Below, piece after piece: positions 6,088 to 6,307 of a stretch of 6,307 bases of DNA. The translations under genes and the position numbers were made by a program. Numbering within the stretch: the first letter of the stretch is position 1; each line of letters begins with the position of its first letter. The notes below the pieces were generated by a model. The model was not told the origin of the DNA. It was given only the letters and a program-made list of their open reading frames with translations, and did not search any database. This stretch comes from G039029935 sp039029935 (GTDB taxonomy: Bacteria; Chloroflexota; Anaerolineae; Caldilineales; Caldilineaceae), in assembly GCA_039029935.1 (NCBI GenBank), contig JBCCFC010000834.1, positions 1 to 6,307 of the forward strand, read 5' to 3'.

Positions 6088-6307
6088 ATTCTCTCATTTT
6101 TGTCAAGCCCCAAAATGATAAAAAAGGGAGAATTGACGAAAATCAGAGAAACGGAATCAAGTTCAGACTAGGAAAAACCTAGCAGGAACGGCCATTAAAC
6201 GGGTTGAGCAGAGGGGGTGGATTTGACTTTGGGAGAGGCAAGTCGGGGATTAAATTCGTTGCCAGAGCGAAAGACACCGAAAGCCCATGTAAGAATCTTA
6301 CGAGAGC
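6088..6307. other. Gene-free purine-rich stretch with small hairpins, possibly the edge of an RNA gene or mobile element
   Basis: No convincing open frame is present on either strand. The plus strand is about 67% purine over 6121-6300 (counted by eye; about 73% over 6121-6180), unlike the rest of the window. Small stems visible are ctagg-aaaaa-cctag (6168-6182), gactt/aagtc (6225-6244) or the competing ggcaa/ttgcc (6237-6263), and gtaag-aat-cttac (6289-6301). Two cgaaag motifs occur near 6268-6283. This texture fits a structured RNA or the noncoding end of a mobile element continuing past the window, but no family could be recognised. It also contains whatever promoter serves the SRPBCC gene, which was not identified. 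Confidence 0.4.

Noticed and set aside
6046..6106. Minus-strand TTGACA matches at 6106-6101 and 6051-6046 as -35 boxes for the SRPBCC gene
   Set aside because: Neither has a credible -10 box at 16-18 nt spacing. For the nearer one, the -10 would overlap the ribosome-binding site.

Overview
The window looks like bacterial chromosome from a Chloroflexota-type organism, possibly an Anaerolineae relative. This is inferred from three things: a secreted protein whose domains are joined by TPTRTPT-type linkers (a style common in that phylum), mid-range GC, and intergenic spaces filled with short tandem and inverted repeats. No marker gene is present, so the taxonomy is tentative.

Layout. (1) 3-2573 (+) encodes a secreted protein of about 856 residues: signal peptide, five roughly 100-residue repeats (IPT/TIG-like beta-sandwich by appearance), Thr/Pro linkers, one SPQSQ pentapeptide linker, and a Cys-containing C-terminal domain. 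(2) 2570-2777 is a dense repeat spacer with a 43-bp direct repeat, an octamer array and a large inverted repeat. (3) 2803-3906 (+) is a zinc-dependent alcohol dehydrogenase with all zinc ligands present. (4) 3906-3997 is a second inverted repeat built on a different octamer. (5) 4031-5497 (+) is a formylglycine-type sulfatase with a CVPAR motif. (6) 5501-5572 is a 30-bp-arm hairpin shared by the convergent ends of the sulfatase and the next gene. (7) 5569-6012 (-) is a small SRPBCC/polyketide-cyclase-like protein. (8) 6061-6087 is a dispersed copy of the first spacer's repeat. (9) 6088-6307 has no visible gene; it is purine-rich with several small hairpins and may be the edge of an RNA gene or mobile element lying mostly outside the window.

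The four proteins do not form a recognisable pathway. The three plus-strand genes run in one direction but are separated by 229 and 124 bp holding strong potential hairpins, so a simple operon is doubtful. The most distinctive signal is that all four genes end in, or within 3 nt of, a long inverted repeat. Two of these repeats are built from tandem 8-nt units and one from a 15-nt unit, with a different unit at each place.
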